Assembly: GCA_022448365.1 (NCBI GenBank)
Contig: JAKVCS010000004.1
Span: 430,856 to 494,855 of the forward strand
DNA length: 64,000 nucleotides
Reading direction: 5' to 3'
Source of the DNA: Saccharospirillaceae bacterium
Lineage (GTDB): Bacteria; Pseudomonadota; Gammaproteobacteria; Pseudomonadales; Oceanobacteraceae
This document shows, piece after piece, positions 63,228 to 64,000 of the stretch. The translations under genes and the position numbers were made by a program. Each line of letters starts with the position of its first letter. The first letter of the stretch is position 1. Under the pieces are notes generated by a model that was not told where the DNA came from, did no database searches, and saw only the letters and a list, made by a program, of their open reading frames with translations.

Positions 63228-64000
63228 TCATAACCCATGTTGGAAGCGGCGAATAATATTACTTTGTTCTTCCATCAGTAAAGACAGCTCGTCGCACTGG
63301 CCGTTCATATCCTGCGCCAGCTTTTCAGCTTCGTCCGATAACCCCTCCAGTTGCAATAAATGTTGAGAGATATCGCTGGCCGCTGAATTTTGTTGATCAA
63401 CTGCCACACTGTTTGCACCGGCAATTTGCTGAATATCGGTAAGTTCATTGTTGATGGCTGAGAAGACCTCGGTTACTTGCTGTGCATTGACCAATGTCTG
63501 AGCCGTCGACTCCTGACCTTTTTTCATGGCTTTAACGGCATGTTCACTGTGCTGATTGAGACCGTTAACGATCGTTTGAATCTCACCCGCAGACTCTTGT
63601 GCCCGCTGGGCCAGAGTACGCACCTCATCGGCAACGACCGCGAATCCGCGACCTTGTTCTCCGGCGCGTGCGGCTTCGATCGCGGCGTTTAGCGCCAGTA
63701 AGTTAGTTTGTTCAGCAATATCACTGATTGCCTGAAGGAAGCGGTTGACCGCCAGGGTTTCTTCCGCCAGATCTTCAATGGCACTGGCCGTGGTTTTTAA
63801 CTCCTGCTGTAAGGTTCCTGTCTGGTTCATCATGTCGTTAATATTGTTCTGGCCACGTTGAGCCGTTGCCGAAGCCGTATCGCTGGCATCGCTGGATTGC
63901 TGATTGTTTTCTGCCAGTTTGTCGGCTGCACCCTGAATCTCCTGACTGGTACGTTCAACTTCAACAGTATAAGTGTGTTGTTGTTTTACCCGGTTCAGAG
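63228..64000 (-). CDS. Methyl-accepting chemotaxis protein, 3' part (cut by window end)
   Basis: The C-terminal signalling domain of a chemoreceptor. The frame is open through to the right edge, so the 5' part lies outside. The hairpin-tip region reads [22 protein letters not shown] and is followed by [21 protein letters not shown]. It ends in RRFQHGL without a WxxF-type CheR-docking tail, unlike the receptor at 22242. Sensor domain and topology cannot be seen. Confidence 0.93.
   Translation of the reverse strand, partial: LNRVKQQHTYTVEVERTSQEIQGAADKLAENNQQSSDASDTASATAQRGQNNINDMMNQTGTLQQELKTTASAIEDLAEETLAVNRFLQAISDIAEQTNLLALNAAIEAARAGEQGRGFAVVADEVRTLAQRAQESAGEIQTIVNGLNQHSEHAVKAMKKGQESTAQTLVNAQQVTEVFSAINNELTDIQQIAGANSVAVDQQNSAASDISQHLLQLEGLSDEAEKLAQDMNGQCDELSLLMEEQSNIIRRFQHGL

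Noticed and set aside
1-64000. CRISPR arrays, tRNA/rRNA genes, insertion sequences, prophage or integron
   Set aside because: No regularly spaced repeats, cloverleaf sequences, transposase/integrase motifs or phage structural genes were seen on either strand.

Overview
This window reads as a chromosomal segment of a marine-type gammaproteobacterium with a single polar flagellum. An Oceanospirillales or Pseudomonas-like relative is most likely. The evidence is the FleQ/FleS/FleR (FlrABC) hierarchy, FlhF/FlhG(FleN), MotC/MotD, a ParA/ParP chemotaxis-array placement pair, a P. aeruginosa-style HptB-HsbR-HsbA switch, MetR, RstAB-like regulators and class Ia ribonucleotide reductase with a YfaE-type ferredoxin. 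I could not fix the genus from sequence alone. No tRNA, rRNA, CRISPR array, insertion sequence or prophage gene was recognised.

Layout. (1) 1-7.5 kb is housekeeping: a GlxA-type regulator, bfd behind Fur-like sites, prfB with the programmed +1 frameshift, lysS, ung, and a TPR-methyltransferase fusion. (2) 7.7-18.7 kb is the early flagellar block: fliS behind a sigma-28-like promoter, fleQ, fleS, fleR, then fliEFGHIJ. (3) 18.8-30.0 kb is a chemosensory and signalling cassette between fliJ and fliK: STAS, cheY, cheA, cheW, a soluble four-PAS receptor, cheR, cheD and cheB, in the order of the P. aeruginosa Che2 (F7-like) cluster. It is followed by an HsbA-like STAS protein, an HsbR-like receiver/PP2C/kinase protein and an HptB-like Hpt protein. 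(4) 30.1-42.4 kb holds the rest of the flagellar export and switch genes: fliKLMNOPQR, flhB, flhA, flhF, flhG, fliA. (5) 42.5-51.7 kb is the main flagellar chemotaxis operon: cheY, cheZ, cheA, cheB, motC, motD, parA, an unrecognised 137-aa gene, parP-like, cheW and a DUF2802-type gene. (6) 51.8-54.6 kb holds small accessory genes: a secreted 80-aa protein, a prepilin-like protein, an AraC-type regulator and an outer-membrane-barrel candidate. (7) 54.7-59.3 kb is bcp and yfaE-nrdB-nrdA on the minus strand. (8) 59.7-64.0 kb has rstA/rstB-like genes, metR and the 3' part of a chemoreceptor gene cut by the window end.

How it works together. FleQ (sigma-54 activator, with the c-di-GMP-site motif) would switch on fleSR and the basal-body operons. 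I can read good -24/-12 elements upstream of fleS, fliE, fliK and fliL, and a weaker one upstream of flhA. FleSR then activates later genes, and FliA serves the last class, including fliS here. FlhF and FlhG set pole and number, while ParA/ParP place the arrays. The HptB/HsbR/HsbA-like partner switch sits inside the same locus and could link a phosphorelay to the FliA/FlgM step. The most notable observations are that cassette; a receptor whose CheR-docking pentapeptide is encoded by the same bases as the cheR start codon; an RstB-like kinase with no canonical start codon where one is expected; and a tandem NrdR-like/DnaA-box arrangement upstream of nrdA.
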